A stretch of DNA of 41,757 bases from Thiobacillus sp. 65-29 (GCA_001899775.1 MKWN01000040.1:1-41757), one strand, 5' to 3'; counted from the stretch's first letter, positions 25,833 to 34,047 are shown. The notes: generated from the letters alone by a model not told the origin. A program made the numbers and translations.

Positions 25833-26209
25833 GGTCAGACGTGGGCCCCGAAGGCCGCAAGCGGTCGGCAGGTGAAATCGCTCACGATAGCTGCCCATGC
25901 GCGGGGGTGGGGTCTCTTCGGGGGCCAGGCCGGGCCGGACCGCGAGGAAAGCGGCACGGCCTGCCGCCGCCGCACTGGCCAAGGTCGACCAGGCGAGACA
26001 CCGCCTGTCGCGAAAGCCCCGACCGGGCCGGGAAAAAAAAACCGCTCGATTATAGCATTCGACGGCAGCATCGCCTACTGTCTGCCGGCGCGGGCTGGCA
26101 GCGGCATCGCCGTATCGAGTCGGCTACGGCCCGACGCGGCTTGCCAGACGCGGCGCATCCCTGTTGTGCGGGTTGCTCTGTGTCTGCGTGGTGGGGAATT
26201 CAGGATTGC
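25833..26209. other. Upstream region of wzm with candidate promoter; otherwise non-coding
   Basis: About 380 bp with no credible gene. On minus it holds a TATAAT box (26049-26054), an eight-base T run just downstream of it, and then about 210 bp of GC-rich leader before the wzm ATG. GTCGGCTACGGCCCGAC (about 26109-26125) is a short hairpin related to the other GTCGGGCT repeats. Confidence 0.5.
26049..26054 (-). promoter_or_regulatory. Candidate -10 box of the wzm-wzt operon
   Basis: Exact TATAAT on minus, in the context GAATGCTATAATCGAGCGG. No good TTGACA is found 16-18 bp upstream. If used, transcription would start near 26042 and give a leader of about 210 nt. The first bases of the transcript would be rich in T. 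Confidence 0.42.
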
Positions 26210-26263
26210 CCTGGAAACCGCAGTTGGACGCATGCGATGGCGCGTCCAACTGCGGTTTCCAGG
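26210..26263. repeat. Perfect 22-bp inverted repeat with 10-bp loop
   Basis: Arms 26210-26231 and 26242-26263 (CCTGGAAACCGCAGTTGGAC... and its complement) are perfectly matched. It begins one base after the stop of the Sel1 gene and lacks a T-tract. A related arm occurs at 41691-41707, so this is a dispersed palindromic element which may also act as a terminator or mRNA-end stabiliser. Confidence 0.85.
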
Positions 26264-26264
26264 A

Positions 26265-26903
26265 TTAGTTCTGCAGCGGAACGGTGAACGTTTTCTGCGC
26301 GCCACTCGTGGTCGCCAGGTCGAACCATGTTTTTGCCTTTTCTGCGTCCGGCGCCACGCCAAGTTCGCCGTCCTGATAGGCCTTTCCCAGGCGGCTCATC
26401 GCCTGCCACACTCCCGCCCGGGCCGAGCGCTCATACCACCACAGCGCGGCGGGGTAATCCTTCTGCACCGAGATGCCGAACTCGTAGGCGTAAGCGACGG
26501 GATAAAGCGCGTCGCGGAACCCCTGGTCTGCGGATTTGCGATACCACATGATCGCGGCATCGACGTCGTGGGCCGTGCCGCGGCCGCTGGCATACATCGC
26601 CCCCAGATAGAACTGGGCCGCGGCATGTCCCTGGCGCGCGGATTTCAGGTACCAGTCGAACGCTTGAGGATAGCCTTGTTCCACGAGCCGGCCGCGCTCG
26701 TGCAGCGTGCCCAGCACGAATTGCGCTTGGGGGTCGCCTTCATACGCCTTCGCACGCAGCACTTCAAGTTCGGCCCGGGCCGCGTCCGCGGCGGCCGCCG
26801 CAGGCCGGGTGGTGGGGCTGCCCGGCGCATCGGGCGCGGCGCAGCCTGCCGCTGGCAGAAGCGCGCCCCCGATGATCAATGCCCAAACGTAGCGGTTCAT
26901 CAT
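26265..26903 (-). CDS. Sel1-repeat (TPR-like) lipoprotein
   Basis: A 212-residue protein with a signal sequence ending at LLPAAGC (Cys21), an imperfect lipobox, then an Ala/Pro-rich linker. About four Sel1-like repeats cover residues 57-200 (AQFVLGTLHERG, AAQFYLGAMYASGRGTA, AAIMWYRKSADQG, ALWWYERSARAG, KAKTWFDLA). Sel1 proteins are adaptor scaffolds, and the binding partner here is unknown. Two adjacent ATG codons start the frame; AGGG lies about 7 bases upstream. It lies between the wzm leader and the terminator of the secreted-protein gene, so it is probably a separate unit. Confidence 0.85.
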   Translation of the reverse strand: MMNRYVWALIIGGALLPAAGCAAPDAPGSPTTRPAAAAADAARAELEVLRAKAYEGDPQAQFVLGTLHERGRLVEQGYPQAFDWYLKSARQGHAAAQFYLGAMYASGRGTAHDVDAAIMWYRKSADQGFRDALYPVAYAYEFGISVQKDYPAALWWYERSARAGVWQAMSRLGKAYQDGELGVAPDAEKAKTWFDLATTSGAQKTFTVPLQN

Positions 26904-26936
26904 GTGCCCTGTTCCCGAAACGGGATCGCTCCCGGA

Positions 26937-26966
26937 ATAAAAAAGGGGGAGGTTACCCCCCCCCTT
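26937..26966 (-). terminator. Rho-independent terminator after the secreted-protein gene
   Basis: On minus the sequence AAGGGGGGGGG-TAACC-TCCCCCTTTTTTATT forms a G/C stem followed by a T run, 25 bp past the stop of the 461-residue protein gene. It separates that gene from the Sel1 gene. Confidence 0.82.
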
Positions 26967-26991
26967 GCAAGCAACGATGTGGACGTGCCGA

Positions 26992-28377
26992 TTAGAACGT
27001 CGAACCGCCGTACACGCGCTCCAGCGGAACGTTCGTCACCTGTCCCGAGATCGGATTGACCTGCTGGAACGTGCCCTTCACGGCACTGGCCGGCGCGTTG
27101 ACGGTGAAGGTCACCGCACCGCGTGTGGCGCCGCTGAAAGTGGCAATGTCGGCGGAATCGATCACCACCGTACCCGCAGCGGGAATGGTGCCAGTCTGGC
27201 CCGTACCCATGGTGGCGACGTTGCCGCCTTCGGTCAGCACAGTAGTGCTATAGGTCACTGCGTTCGCCCCCGTATTCATCAGGATGAAGCGGTTCGTATA
27301 GCCATTGCCAAAGGTGCTGAACCACGGCGACTGCAGCACGAGACCGTTGCTGCCCCAGGTCCACCAGGCAGTGTTGCCGCCCAGGTTAACCGCCGCGCCC
27401 ACCGCCGGGGCAAGCCCGCCGGCGACCGCCAGGACCCGCGCAGTGCCCATGGGCGTGGTGCCGGTGGGAACGTAATTGACGTTGTGAGCCGCGTTAAGGG
27501 CGCCGTTGTCGCCCGCCAGCGTACGGGTCGCGGTGTTGCCGCTGATCGTGAAGCCCTCGCCGGCGTCATTCGTGTTGTTGTCGTTGAGGTCGTAGTAAAG
27601 GCCGTTGGCGGCGAGGCCGAGGAAACCCGTGGGGTCGGTGATCGTCAGCGTCACCACATCGCCGGCGACCAGCGTGTAGTCACCACTATTGTCCGGGGCG
27701 CGCACGCCAGCAGTCGTATTGTTGACGCGAAGACCGTCGCAGTTGCCACGCAGGGCGGTGTCGCCGTTAGCGGCCACGAAGGCCCCAAGCGGCGTTGTGT
27801 GGTTGGCGTCGGTCGTTGCGTCGGCACAACTGGTGCTAACCAGCGCCGCGGCACTCGCACCGATGGCGACGGTACGCGACAGCGCGGTCAGGTTGTCGAC
27901 ACGCGCGGTTTCGCCGGTTTCCCACAGGTCAACCGAGATCGCCAGGGTGTTGCCAACGGCCGTCAGGTTGCTGTTCGCCAGCACGGGAGCAACCAGGGTG
28001 ATGGTGGTGGAGGTGGTGAGGGCAGTGGTGACATCAATGTCATACACCACCTCGTTGGTGCCCGCGCCACCGCGCTTCAGCGTCACCGTACCTGCGCCAC
28101 CGCCAGCGATCGTCGGTGCAGCCGGGGTGGCATTGAAAAGGATGCCGTCAGGCAGCCTGTAGATGATGGTGAAGTCCTGCGCAGTGGTACGCGCCACGCC
28201 CATGGTGTATTCGACGTCGGGCAGGGTGATGTCGGTGGTCGCGGTGATCGCCTCGACCGCGTACGACACCGGGCTGCCAGCGGCCGGCGCGGTAATGGAA
28301 CCGGCCTGTGCGGCGCCGGCAAACACCAGCAGGGCAGCGGATACGGCGGTGGAGAGAACCAGATTCGGTTTGCTCAT
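26992..28377 (-). CDS. Secreted protein of unknown function, surface-protein-like
   Basis: A 461-residue protein with a clear Sec signal peptide (residues 1-25, cleavage after AGAAQA). The mature part is rich in Thr, Ala, Gly, Val and Asn and poor in Lys and charged residues, with many short alternating strands, as in beta-rich surface or S-layer-like proteins. Two Cys in the middle (SCADATTD... and RGNCDG), about 30 residues apart, could form a disulfide. No sorting tail, autotransporter barrel or known domain was recognised. A strong ribosome-binding site (AGGAGG, 10 bases before ATG) and a dedicated terminator suggest high expression. It follows gspD, making it a candidate T2SS substrate (inference). 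Confidence 0.75.
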   Translation of the reverse strand: MSKPNLVLSTAVSAALLVFAGAAQAGSITAPAAGSPVSYAVEAITATTDITLPDVEYTMGVARTTAQDFTIIYRLPDGILFNATPAAPTIAGGGAGTVTLKRGGAGTNEVVYDIDVTTALTTSTTITLVAPVLANSNLTAVGNTLAISVDLWETGETARVDNLTALSRTVAIGASAAALVSTSCADATTDANHTTPLGAFVAANGDTALRGNCDGLRVNNTTAGVRAPDNSGDYTLVAGDVVTLTITDPTGFLGLAANGLYYDLNDNNTNDAGEGFTISGNTATRTLAGDNGALNAAHNVNYVPTGTTPMGTARVLAVAGGLAPAVGAAVNLGGNTAWWTWGSNGLVLQSPWFSTFGNGYTNRFILMNTGANAVTYSTTVLTEGGNVATMGTGQTGTIPAAGTVVIDSADIATFSGATRGAVTFTVNAPASAVKGTFQQVNPISGQVTNVPLERVYGGSTF

Positions 28378-28609
28378 TGGTGTATAACCTCCTGAAAAAA
28401 CTTTCCTGAAAAAAACAACACTTACATGATTTGCAAATCATGTGCTACCAAGCACGGGGAGAATGCTACACCGCCGACCCTCGATGCCGCAAGGATGTAC
28501 CAAAAATCTCGCCCTGTCGATTGTTGCAAAAAACCCACATTCCCTCCTTTCCCTTGCGCCACGTGCCCCGGCAAAGCAACACCCTTAACGGCCAGCGTCG
28601 GCGTCAACT
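28378..28609 (-). promoter_or_regulatory. Leader/promoter region of the secreted-protein gene
   Basis: A 232-bp gap after gspD. It holds a strong Shine-Dalgarno sequence (28390-28395), a tandem TTTTTTCAGGA duplication just before it, a perfect 20-bp palindrome (28424-28443), and a weak TTGCGG-18-TAGCAT promoter-like pair on minus (about 28463-28492). Independent transcription is likely, but the start site is not certain. Confidence 0.45.
28424..28443. promoter_or_regulatory. Perfect 20-bp palindrome ACATGATTTGCAAATCATGT
   Basis: Fully self-complementary, 46 bp before the ATG of the secreted-protein gene. It could be an operator for a dimeric regulator, or an RNA hairpin in the leader; a run of seven T follows about 8 bases later on minus. 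Confidence 0.7.
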
Positions 28610-30706
28610 TTAGCGGCCATCTCCCGCATCCAGTTTCAGCCCGAGCCCGCTGCCCTCTCCCTGCCGCGCGGCGCCTGCAGGCAGGCCGCGCGCCCACGGC
28701 CCCAAGCGGTCGCGGAAGGCCTGGGTGAGCGCCCGCGCATCGCGGTCGTCGGTCAAAATATAAGGTGTGATGAGGACGATGAGTTCGGTGCGGTCGCCGC
28801 TGCGGGTGTTCTTCCTGAACAACTGCCCGAGGCCGGGAATGTCCTTCAACAGGGGGATGCCGGTATCGCCTTCGGCGCGATTGCTGGAAATCAGGCCGCC
28901 GAGCAGGACGGTGTCGCCGTTTTTCAGCGACAGCCGCGTCTGGATTTTGCGCGAGGTGAAGGTGGGCGAGACGGAGACGCCGGTGGTGGTACTTTGCGCG
29001 GCGCTGACTTCCTGCTGCACCTCGAGGTCGATCTGGTCGCCGGAATGGATGACCGGCTTGACGCTGAGAATGACGCCGGTGTTGCGGTACTGGACGGTCT
29101 GCAAAATGCCCGTACCGGTGGTGACGGCGGTGGTTTGCTGGCTGGTGATGATGGGCACTTCCTGGCCGACCTGAATGGTGGCCGACTCGCCGTTCTTGGC
29201 GACGACACGCGGGCTGGAAAGGATGGTGGCGCGGTTGTTGCTGGCGAGGGCGTTGATCAGGCCGCGCAAGTCGCCGCTGCTGTCGAGGAACTTGATGCTG
29301 AGGCCGGAGGTGCCGACGCCGAGCCCGCCCAGCGTGCTGGCGGTGCTGGCGTAGCTGCCGATGCCAAGGTCCTTGATCAGCCATTCGACGCCCAGTTCGA
29401 GGTTGTCCCTGAGCTGGACTTCGGCGACGGTGACCTCGATCAGCGCCTCGCGGGCGGGCTTGTCCAGGCTTTGCAGCAGGCTGCGCAGGGCACCGTGGTC
29501 CTCGCCCCCGCCCTGGACGATGAGGGTGTTGCTGGCGCGGTCGACGACCACCTGCATGGCCGCGGCGGTCTTGCCCGCAGCAGCGGCAGGCGCCGGCCCC
29601 GCCGCCGAGGGCGACAGGAGCTGTTGCAAGGTCTTGGCGAGGGATTCGGCGTCGGTGTATTGCACCGGATAGCTGAAGAGGTTGCGGCCCATGCCCTTTT
29701 CGTTGGGTTTGTCCAGTTCCGCGGCCCAGGCGGCGACGTGATCGAGTATCTGCGGGCTGAGGGCGAACACAAACACGGCGTTGGCCCCCGCCATCGGCAT
29801 CACGGTAATCGGCCAGCCAATACCGCCCGCCGCAACCGGCAGGCTGGCTGCGTAGCCTTCAGCCACGAGGATTTCCACCAGGCGTTTGGCGAGATCGTCG
29901 GCAGCCCAGTACGCGGCATTGATGCGTATGCTGTGACGGCCTCGCATCATGGGCTGATCGAGCACCTGGATCACTTCCAGCGCGGCGAGCACGTCGGCGG
30001 CGTTGCCGGACAGCAACACGGCGTTGCGGGCCGGATCCTCTTTCAGGTCTATCTTGTTGCCAAACAGGGTCTTGACCCAATTGGCAACGTCGGGGTTGCG
30101 CACGGCCTGCAGTTCGACCAGTTGGAAAATCGGGCGCAGCGAGGTGGGGGTTTGCGGCAGGGCGCGGCCGCGCGATATCTCGGGGCTGTAGCCGACCTTG
30201 GCGCTGTCGGGGACGACACGCACCAGCCCGCCGACCTCGAACACGGCGATGCCATAGCTTTGCAGCAGCAGGCGGACGGCGTCGGCGACCTGCCCGGGCG
30301 TCTGCGGGCCGCCGGTGCGCAGGGTGACCAGGTCCTTGCGGCTCATGACCGCGGCGTCGAGGGTGACGTTCTTTTTCAGGATGGTGCCGTAGACGGCTTG
30401 CACGAAATCCGGCAAGGGCAGTTGCTCGAAGGTGAGGGTGATGTTGGCGTCCTGGGATTCCGGTGCGGTCAGCATCTGGCTCACGGGCGGCCGGCCGGCC
30501 TGCAGGCGCTCGGGCGGCGGCGGTTTCGGGGTTTCGGCGACCTGCGCGGGGGCGGCGACGGGCGCCGCGGGCGCCGCATCGGACGCGCCGGAGGCCGCGC
30601 CGCGCACGTCGAGGGGCGGCGGAATCAGGGGCGCCTCGGTGGCGCATGCGGCCAGGAGGGCCGGCAGCAGCACCATTGAAAAAAAACGGGTTGCAGAATG
30701 AAGCAT
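28610..30706 (-). CDS. gspD: Type II secretion secretin, lipoprotein form
   Basis: A 698-residue outer-membrane secretin. A lipoprotein signal (LLPALLAAC, Cys21) is followed by a Pro/Ala-rich linker, N0-N3 domains (ITLTFEQLPLPDFVQAVYG..., later PIFQLVELQAVRNPDVANWV) and the C-terminal secretin domain (VPIITSQQTT, QYRNTGVILSVKPVI, SRKIQTRLSLKNGDTVLLGGL, GIPLLKDIPGLGQLFR, ELIVLITPYIL). The lipobox suggests it reaches the outer membrane with its own acyl anchor. ATG 30706 is chosen so that the signal peptide is normal; an upstream ATG at 30745 adds a charged stretch. Last T2SS gene, 181 bp after the GspC-like gene. The gap holds nothing obvious. Confidence 0.93.
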   Translation of the reverse strand: MLHSATRFFSMVLLPALLAACATEAPLIPPPLDVRGAASGASDAAPAAPVAAPAQVAETPKPPPPERLQAGRPPVSQMLTAPESQDANITLTFEQLPLPDFVQAVYGTILKKNVTLDAAVMSRKDLVTLRTGGPQTPGQVADAVRLLLQSYGIAVFEVGGLVRVVPDSAKVGYSPEISRGRALPQTPTSLRPIFQLVELQAVRNPDVANWVKTLFGNKIDLKEDPARNAVLLSGNAADVLAALEVIQVLDQPMMRGRHSIRINAAYWAADDLAKRLVEILVAEGYAASLPVAAGGIGWPITVMPMAGANAVFVFALSPQILDHVAAWAAELDKPNEKGMGRNLFSYPVQYTDAESLAKTLQQLLSPSAAGPAPAAAAGKTAAAMQVVVDRASNTLIVQGGGEDHGALRSLLQSLDKPAREALIEVTVAEVQLRDNLELGVEWLIKDLGIGSYASTASTLGGLGVGTSGLSIKFLDSSGDLRGLINALASNNRATILSSPRVVAKNGESATIQVGQEVPIITSQQTTAVTTGTGILQTVQYRNTGVILSVKPVIHSGDQIDLEVQQEVSAAQSTTTGVSVSPTFTSRKIQTRLSLKNGDTVLLGGLISSNRAEGDTGIPLLKDIPGLGQLFRKNTRSGDRTELIVLITPYILTDDRDARALTQAFRDRLGPWARGLPAGAARQGEGSGLGLKLDAGDGR

Positions 30707-30887
30707 TGTCGGAGAATCCTGGCGGTCAGCTTGCTTGTGGCGCATGGTATTCAGTCAAATCCCGGAACAGAGCGGAGGCTTGCGGCATGACAAGGCCACA
30801 CGGCGTGGTGCGCCGGAAGCGGTCGATTCCGCCGGCGGCACCGGGCATAGTGTACCTTCCCCGCCTTCGTGGCCAATACGCACCGGG

Positions 30888-31316
30888 TCAGCGCTCGAAA
30901 ACCCGCAACAGGCGCCGCTGCCGGTTGACCTGCACACACACGGTGTCGTCGTGGATGGCGAGGATTTCGTAATTGCCGGGCAGGCGGTCACCGACCGCCA
31001 GATGCCGTGTGGGCTGGCCTTCGATCCTGAGCAAGAGGTAACGCTCGCCGCCCCGGTGCATGGTGCCGGCGAGCGACCAGGCGGGATCGGGCTCCGGCCG
31101 CTCGCCGAAGCCGGCACTGACGCTGCCCCAGGGCATGCGTTCGGTGAACGCGTTCCAGGCGGCGGCGACGTCGGCGCGGTGCGCCTCGGGAAGCTGCCAT
31201 GCGTCTGCCGCCGGGGCGGCCACGGTGTGCTCCGGCAACGGCGGCAGCCGTTGCCAGGCGAGATAGAGGGCGGCGCCGAGCAAGGCGAGGAAAACGAGCA
31301 GTCTGCCGGTGTTCAT
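30888..31316 (-). CDS. GspC/PilP-like T2SS protein, short form
   Basis: A 142-residue inner-membrane protein: transmembrane helix at about residues 4-20, Pro/Ala linker, and a C-terminal homology-region-like beta domain (about 80-142, LAGTMHRGGERYLLLRIEGQ... and VGDRLPGNYEILAIHDDTVCVQ). This is the pattern of GspC/PilP inner-membrane partners of the secretin N0 domain. Typical GspC proteins are about 270-300 residues with a PDZ domain, which is missing here. ATG 31314-31316 overlaps the GspM-like stop (ATGA). Confidence 0.72.
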   Translation of the reverse strand: MNTGRLLVFLALLGAALYLAWQRLPPLPEHTVAAPAADAWQLPEAHRADVAAAWNAFTERMPWGSVSAGFGERPEPDPAWSLAGTMHRGGERYLLLRIEGQPTRHLAVGDRLPGNYEILAIHDDTVCVQVNRQRRLLRVFER

Positions 31317-31936
31317 GGGCTGTCCACCGTCGCCGGGGCGCGCTCCGCCGGGGCGTCGCCGGCAGGCGGCTGGAAGAGCGCGGCAAGGGTGAATTCCACC
31401 CGTGGCGGCATGGCGCCGCCTCTTACGACCAGGCTTTCGACGCTGATGGCGCGTTCGTTTTCGGCGACGGCCTTGAGGAAGGCGGCGAGCGCGGCGGGGG
31501 CGAAATTGGCGCCAAGCCGCGCGCGCGCGCGCCACATCGTGGTGCTGCCTGCGGCGGACGGATCGAAGGGTTCTTCATGCACGCTGACGGCGAGGGGGGG
31601 GTTGGCGAGATTGGCGCCGCGCGCCGCGAGGCCGAGCCAGTCCTGGAATGCCGCCTGGGCGAGGCCAGGGCTGGGCTCGCGCCAGAGACGGCTGTCGATG
31701 CGGGCTTCGGCGGCGCGGACGGCACGAAGACGATCGGGCCAGACGGTCTCGGCGGCGACGGCCAGGGCGCGCGCGTGCCGGGCGCCGGCGGCAGAATAAT
31801 CGGCACGCGCCGCGGCGACGTGCTCGTCGAGCAGCAGCAGGCCATAAATCCAGAGGATGAAGCCGACCAGCCACATTCCCCAACGCAGCCGGGGGTTGGC
31901 CCGAAGCGCCTGCCGGAATCCTTCAGGTGCGGGCAT
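31313..31936 (-). CDS. GspM-like T2SS inner-membrane protein
   Basis: A 207-residue bitopic protein. A short cytoplasmic tail is followed by a transmembrane helix (about 18-36, LRWGMWLVGFILWIYGLLLL), a helical segment rich in Ala and Arg, and a C-terminal alpha/beta domain (about 125-195, LAVSVHEEPF..., ISVESLVVRGG, VEFTLAALFQ) like the ferredoxin-like fold of GspM/PilO. Similarity is by architecture and gene order rather than strong motifs. It overlaps the GspL-like gene by 14 bp and the GspC-like gene by 4 bp. Confidence 0.65.
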   Translation of the reverse strand: MPAPEGFRQALRANPRLRWGMWLVGFILWIYGLLLLDEHVAAARADYSAAGARHARALAVAAETVWPDRLRAVRAAEARIDSRLWREPSPGLAQAAFQDWLGLAARGANLANPPLAVSVHEEPFDPSAAGSTTMWRARARLGANFAPAALAAFLKAVAENERAISVESLVVRGGAMPPRVEFTLAALFQPPAGDAPAERAPATVDSP

Positions 31937-33110
31937 TTTTCGAAGCTGCTTCCCGGGTGGGTTCCGTCCCGGCGGGGCGGTCGGCACGTGCCGCGCCATC
32001 CTGCTTGACCGCAAGGTCGAGCGGTGCATGCGGAACAAGAACGAGACTGAGCGGCAACACGGCCGGATTGGGGCTGGAGTGCGCCTGCACCTGGTCAAAG
32101 GCGGTGACGGCCTGCAAGCTCTTGACGAGGTCGCTGGTGAGCACGGGATTCTGGAGATTCAGGACAAACTTGAGCCGGCCGTTATCGTATTCCCATTCGC
32201 GCAAGGTCGCGGTACCTGCCGGAATGAGCTGACCGACCCTTGCCATCAGCGTCAGCGCGTCCGGGTAGGGATCGAGCTTGTGAAACGCTTCGACCCGTGC
32301 CAGGCGATCGAGCGCCTCTCCGCGCACGGCAAGAATCTGCCCGGCTGCACGCTCGGACTGCTGCAAGGCCTGCCCGAGGCTGGCACGCGCCGCGGAAAGC
32401 TGATACGCCTGCGCACCAAACCAGAAGGTCGCGGTAATGAGCATGAAGGCTGCGAAGGCGACGACGACCGCTTCGAGACGCGGAACGTTTGTGGCGCTGA
32501 CCAGCGAGACGGGCCGCGCCCAGGGTCTTGGCAGCCAGGTGACGGCCTCCGCTTGCGGCGGGCGCGGCGGCTGCGCGCCGGGCGGCAGACTGGCGTCGCG
32601 CAGGAAGTTGCGCCACGCGGCCTCGTCCGGGATGTCCGGCCACCAGGCGCTGCTGACCAGTTGCCCCTGGCGCCAGACCTGCCCTTCGTAGCCCTCCAGG
32701 CTGTGAAGGAGGCGGACCCCCTCGGCCCGCGCGGGGTGCAACAGGGGCTCGGGAACCGTCGCAATCCGCCGCGGGTCGACTCCGGATGCGCGCTGCGCGG
32801 CCTCGACGAGTTCGGCATCCCAGATCCAGACCTGCGCCAAGCCGTCTTTCATGACGATGGCGCGCCCGGTGCGCGGATAGGGACTCCACTGGCTGATCTG
32901 CAGGCCAAGGCCCTGCGCCTGCTGGGCCTTGGGGATGGCCCGCAGGTCGAAGCGGCGGAAACGGCAGAGGGCGCGCGCAATGACCCATTCCGTGGGCGGC
33001 AGCCCGCGCTGCATGAGCGCTGCGCCGTCCGTGGTCTGCCTAAAGCGACGACGGGTCAAGTACGGAAATGAACGGCTGGCGCGGGGGAAGCGGAACGGTA
33101 TCTTTTTCAT
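31923..33110 (-). CDS. GspL-like T2SS inner-membrane protein
   Basis: A 395-residue protein. The N-terminal cytoplasmic part (about 1-205) resembles a reduced GspL actin-like domain. A transmembrane helix (about 212-232) and coiled segment (236-280) follow, then a periplasmic PilN/GspL-like domain (ATLREWEYDNGRLKFVLNLQNP). GspL recruits the GspE ATPase and pairs with GspM. ATG 33108-33110 is preceded by AGAGGGGCG and overlaps gspK by 71 bp; ATG 33014 would avoid the overlap but lacks a ribosome site. The C-terminal 40 residues are charged and low-complexity. Confidence 0.7.
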   Translation of the reverse strand: MKKIPFRFPRASRSFPYLTRRRFRQTTDGAALMQRGLPPTEWVIARALCRFRRFDLRAIPKAQQAQGLGLQISQWSPYPRTGRAIVMKDGLAQVWIWDAELVEAAQRASGVDPRRIATVPEPLLHPARAEGVRLLHSLEGYEGQVWRQGQLVSSAWWPDIPDEAAWRNFLRDASLPPGAQPPRPPQAEAVTWLPRPWARPVSLVSATNVPRLEAVVVAFAAFMLITATFWFGAQAYQLSAARASLGQALQQSERAAGQILAVRGEALDRLARVEAFHKLDPYPDALTLMARVGQLIPAGTATLREWEYDNGRLKFVLNLQNPVLTSDLVKSLQAVTAFDQVQAHSSPNPAVLPLSLVLVPHAPLDLAVKQDGAARADRPAGTEPTREAASKNART

Positions 33111-34047
33111 CGCCCCTCTGCCGAGGCAAGCGCAAGTAGGAATCGACGCGCCACGGCGCGACCTCGGAATTCGGGGTCAACCTGACCTCGAATCTGTGAC
33201 GCCATGGCACGTCGGGATGACTGATTGTAACCCGGATGGCGGGGCCGGGATAATAGGTGATCCAGTCGGCCTGCTGCGCACCGAACTGGTCGGTGATCGC
33301 CAGCACGTCATGGAAACTGCGGAGCGGCTGCTGCCGTCTCGCATGCACGATCTGCGCGGCGAGTTCCGGCGTGGCACCGGGCAGGGCCGCGAGCACCTGC
33401 TCGGGCGCGGTGTTGAGGTTGAGCATTTCGACGCGGCTGGCGGTCAATAAATCGACGAAAGCGCGATCCTGCCACAGCGACGCCTGGTCGCGCCAACCCA
33501 GGATGTGCGAGAGCTGGTCGGCCACAACCAGCAGGTCATTCGGCGGAGGCGGCAGGCCGAGCCGCAGATAGTCGTCCTTTTCGGCACCGTTCAAACGGTG
33601 CAGGCCGTCGATGTCGACATAGTCGCGCAAGGTGTCGATCAGGCGGCTGTGGTGCTCGGCACCGACGCCGTGAGCAACCAGCAGACGTACCAGCATGCCT
33701 TCATTGGGGAAGTTGACATTGAGCAGACCGCGGGCGTCCTGCAAGGCTACGTGCCCCCCCGCCTCGTCGACGTAAGACCGCCCGTCAAGCGCGATGCGGT
33801 TTTCCGGCTCCACGCCGACACCTTGAACGGTGAGCGCGGTGGTGCCCAGACGGAACAGCACCTCGGCGCGCGCACTTTCCATGGCGACGAGGGACCCGGA
33901 AATGTCCTGGGCGCGCTGCGCCAGCCGCACGGCCTGCGCAACCTGCTCGGCAAAGTAGGTGGCCGCGACGACAATGACTGCGAGAAGCCAGAGCGTTGCC
34001 ACGAGGACGTAGCCACACTGCCGGGGCATGGGGGTGTGGGGCATCAT
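33040..34047 (-). CDS. gspK: T2SS minor pseudopilin GspK
   Basis: A 335-residue protein with a prepilin-like N terminus (MPRQCG-YVLVATLWLLAVIVVAATYFAEQ). The usual Glu at +5 is absent (Ala17), as is normal for GspK. The large globular region contains GLLNVNFPNEGML, LRDYVDIDG and LNLNTAPEQVLAALPG plus a helix-hairpin-helix-like segment, the GspK signature. It caps the pseudopilus tip with GspI and GspJ. The start overlaps the gspJ stop (ATGA). Confidence 0.88.
   Translation of the reverse strand: MMPHTPMPRQCGYVLVATLWLLAVIVVAATYFAEQVAQAVRLAQRAQDISGSLVAMESARAEVLFRLGTTALTVQGVGVEPENRIALDGRSYVDEAGGHVALQDARGLLNVNFPNEGMLVRLLVAHGVGAEHHSRLIDTLRDYVDIDGLHRLNGAEKDDYLRLGLPPPPNDLLVVADQLSHILGWRDQASLWQDRAFVDLLTASRVEMLNLNTAPEQVLAALPGATPELAAQIVHARRQQPLRSFHDVLAITDQFGAQQADWITYYPGPAIRVTISHPDVPWRHRFEVRLTPNSEVAPWRVDSYLRLPRQRGDEKDTVPLPPRQPFISVLDPSSL

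Noticed and set aside
26210..26263. Intrinsic terminator for the Sel1 gene
   Set aside because: Stem is strong but there is no T run on either side; kept as a repeat instead.
24936..27059. 707-codon open frame on plus across the wzt/wzm/Sel1 region
   Set aside because: Runs through three clear minus-strand genes and two non-coding palindromes; no domains.
26965..28395. 476-codon open frame on plus, antisense to the secreted-protein gene
   Set aside because: It spans the terminator and gene ends and has shadow-type Arg/Gly/His composition; the minus frame has signal peptide, ribosome site and terminator.
28530..28570. Sigma-54-like GGCAC...GC pattern upstream of the secreted-protein gene
   Set aside because: The spacing and the -12 TTGC element do not match.
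28994..30679. 561-codon open frame on plus, antisense to gspD
   Set aside because: High-GC shadow of a well-conserved secretin gene; no recognisable domain or ribosome site.
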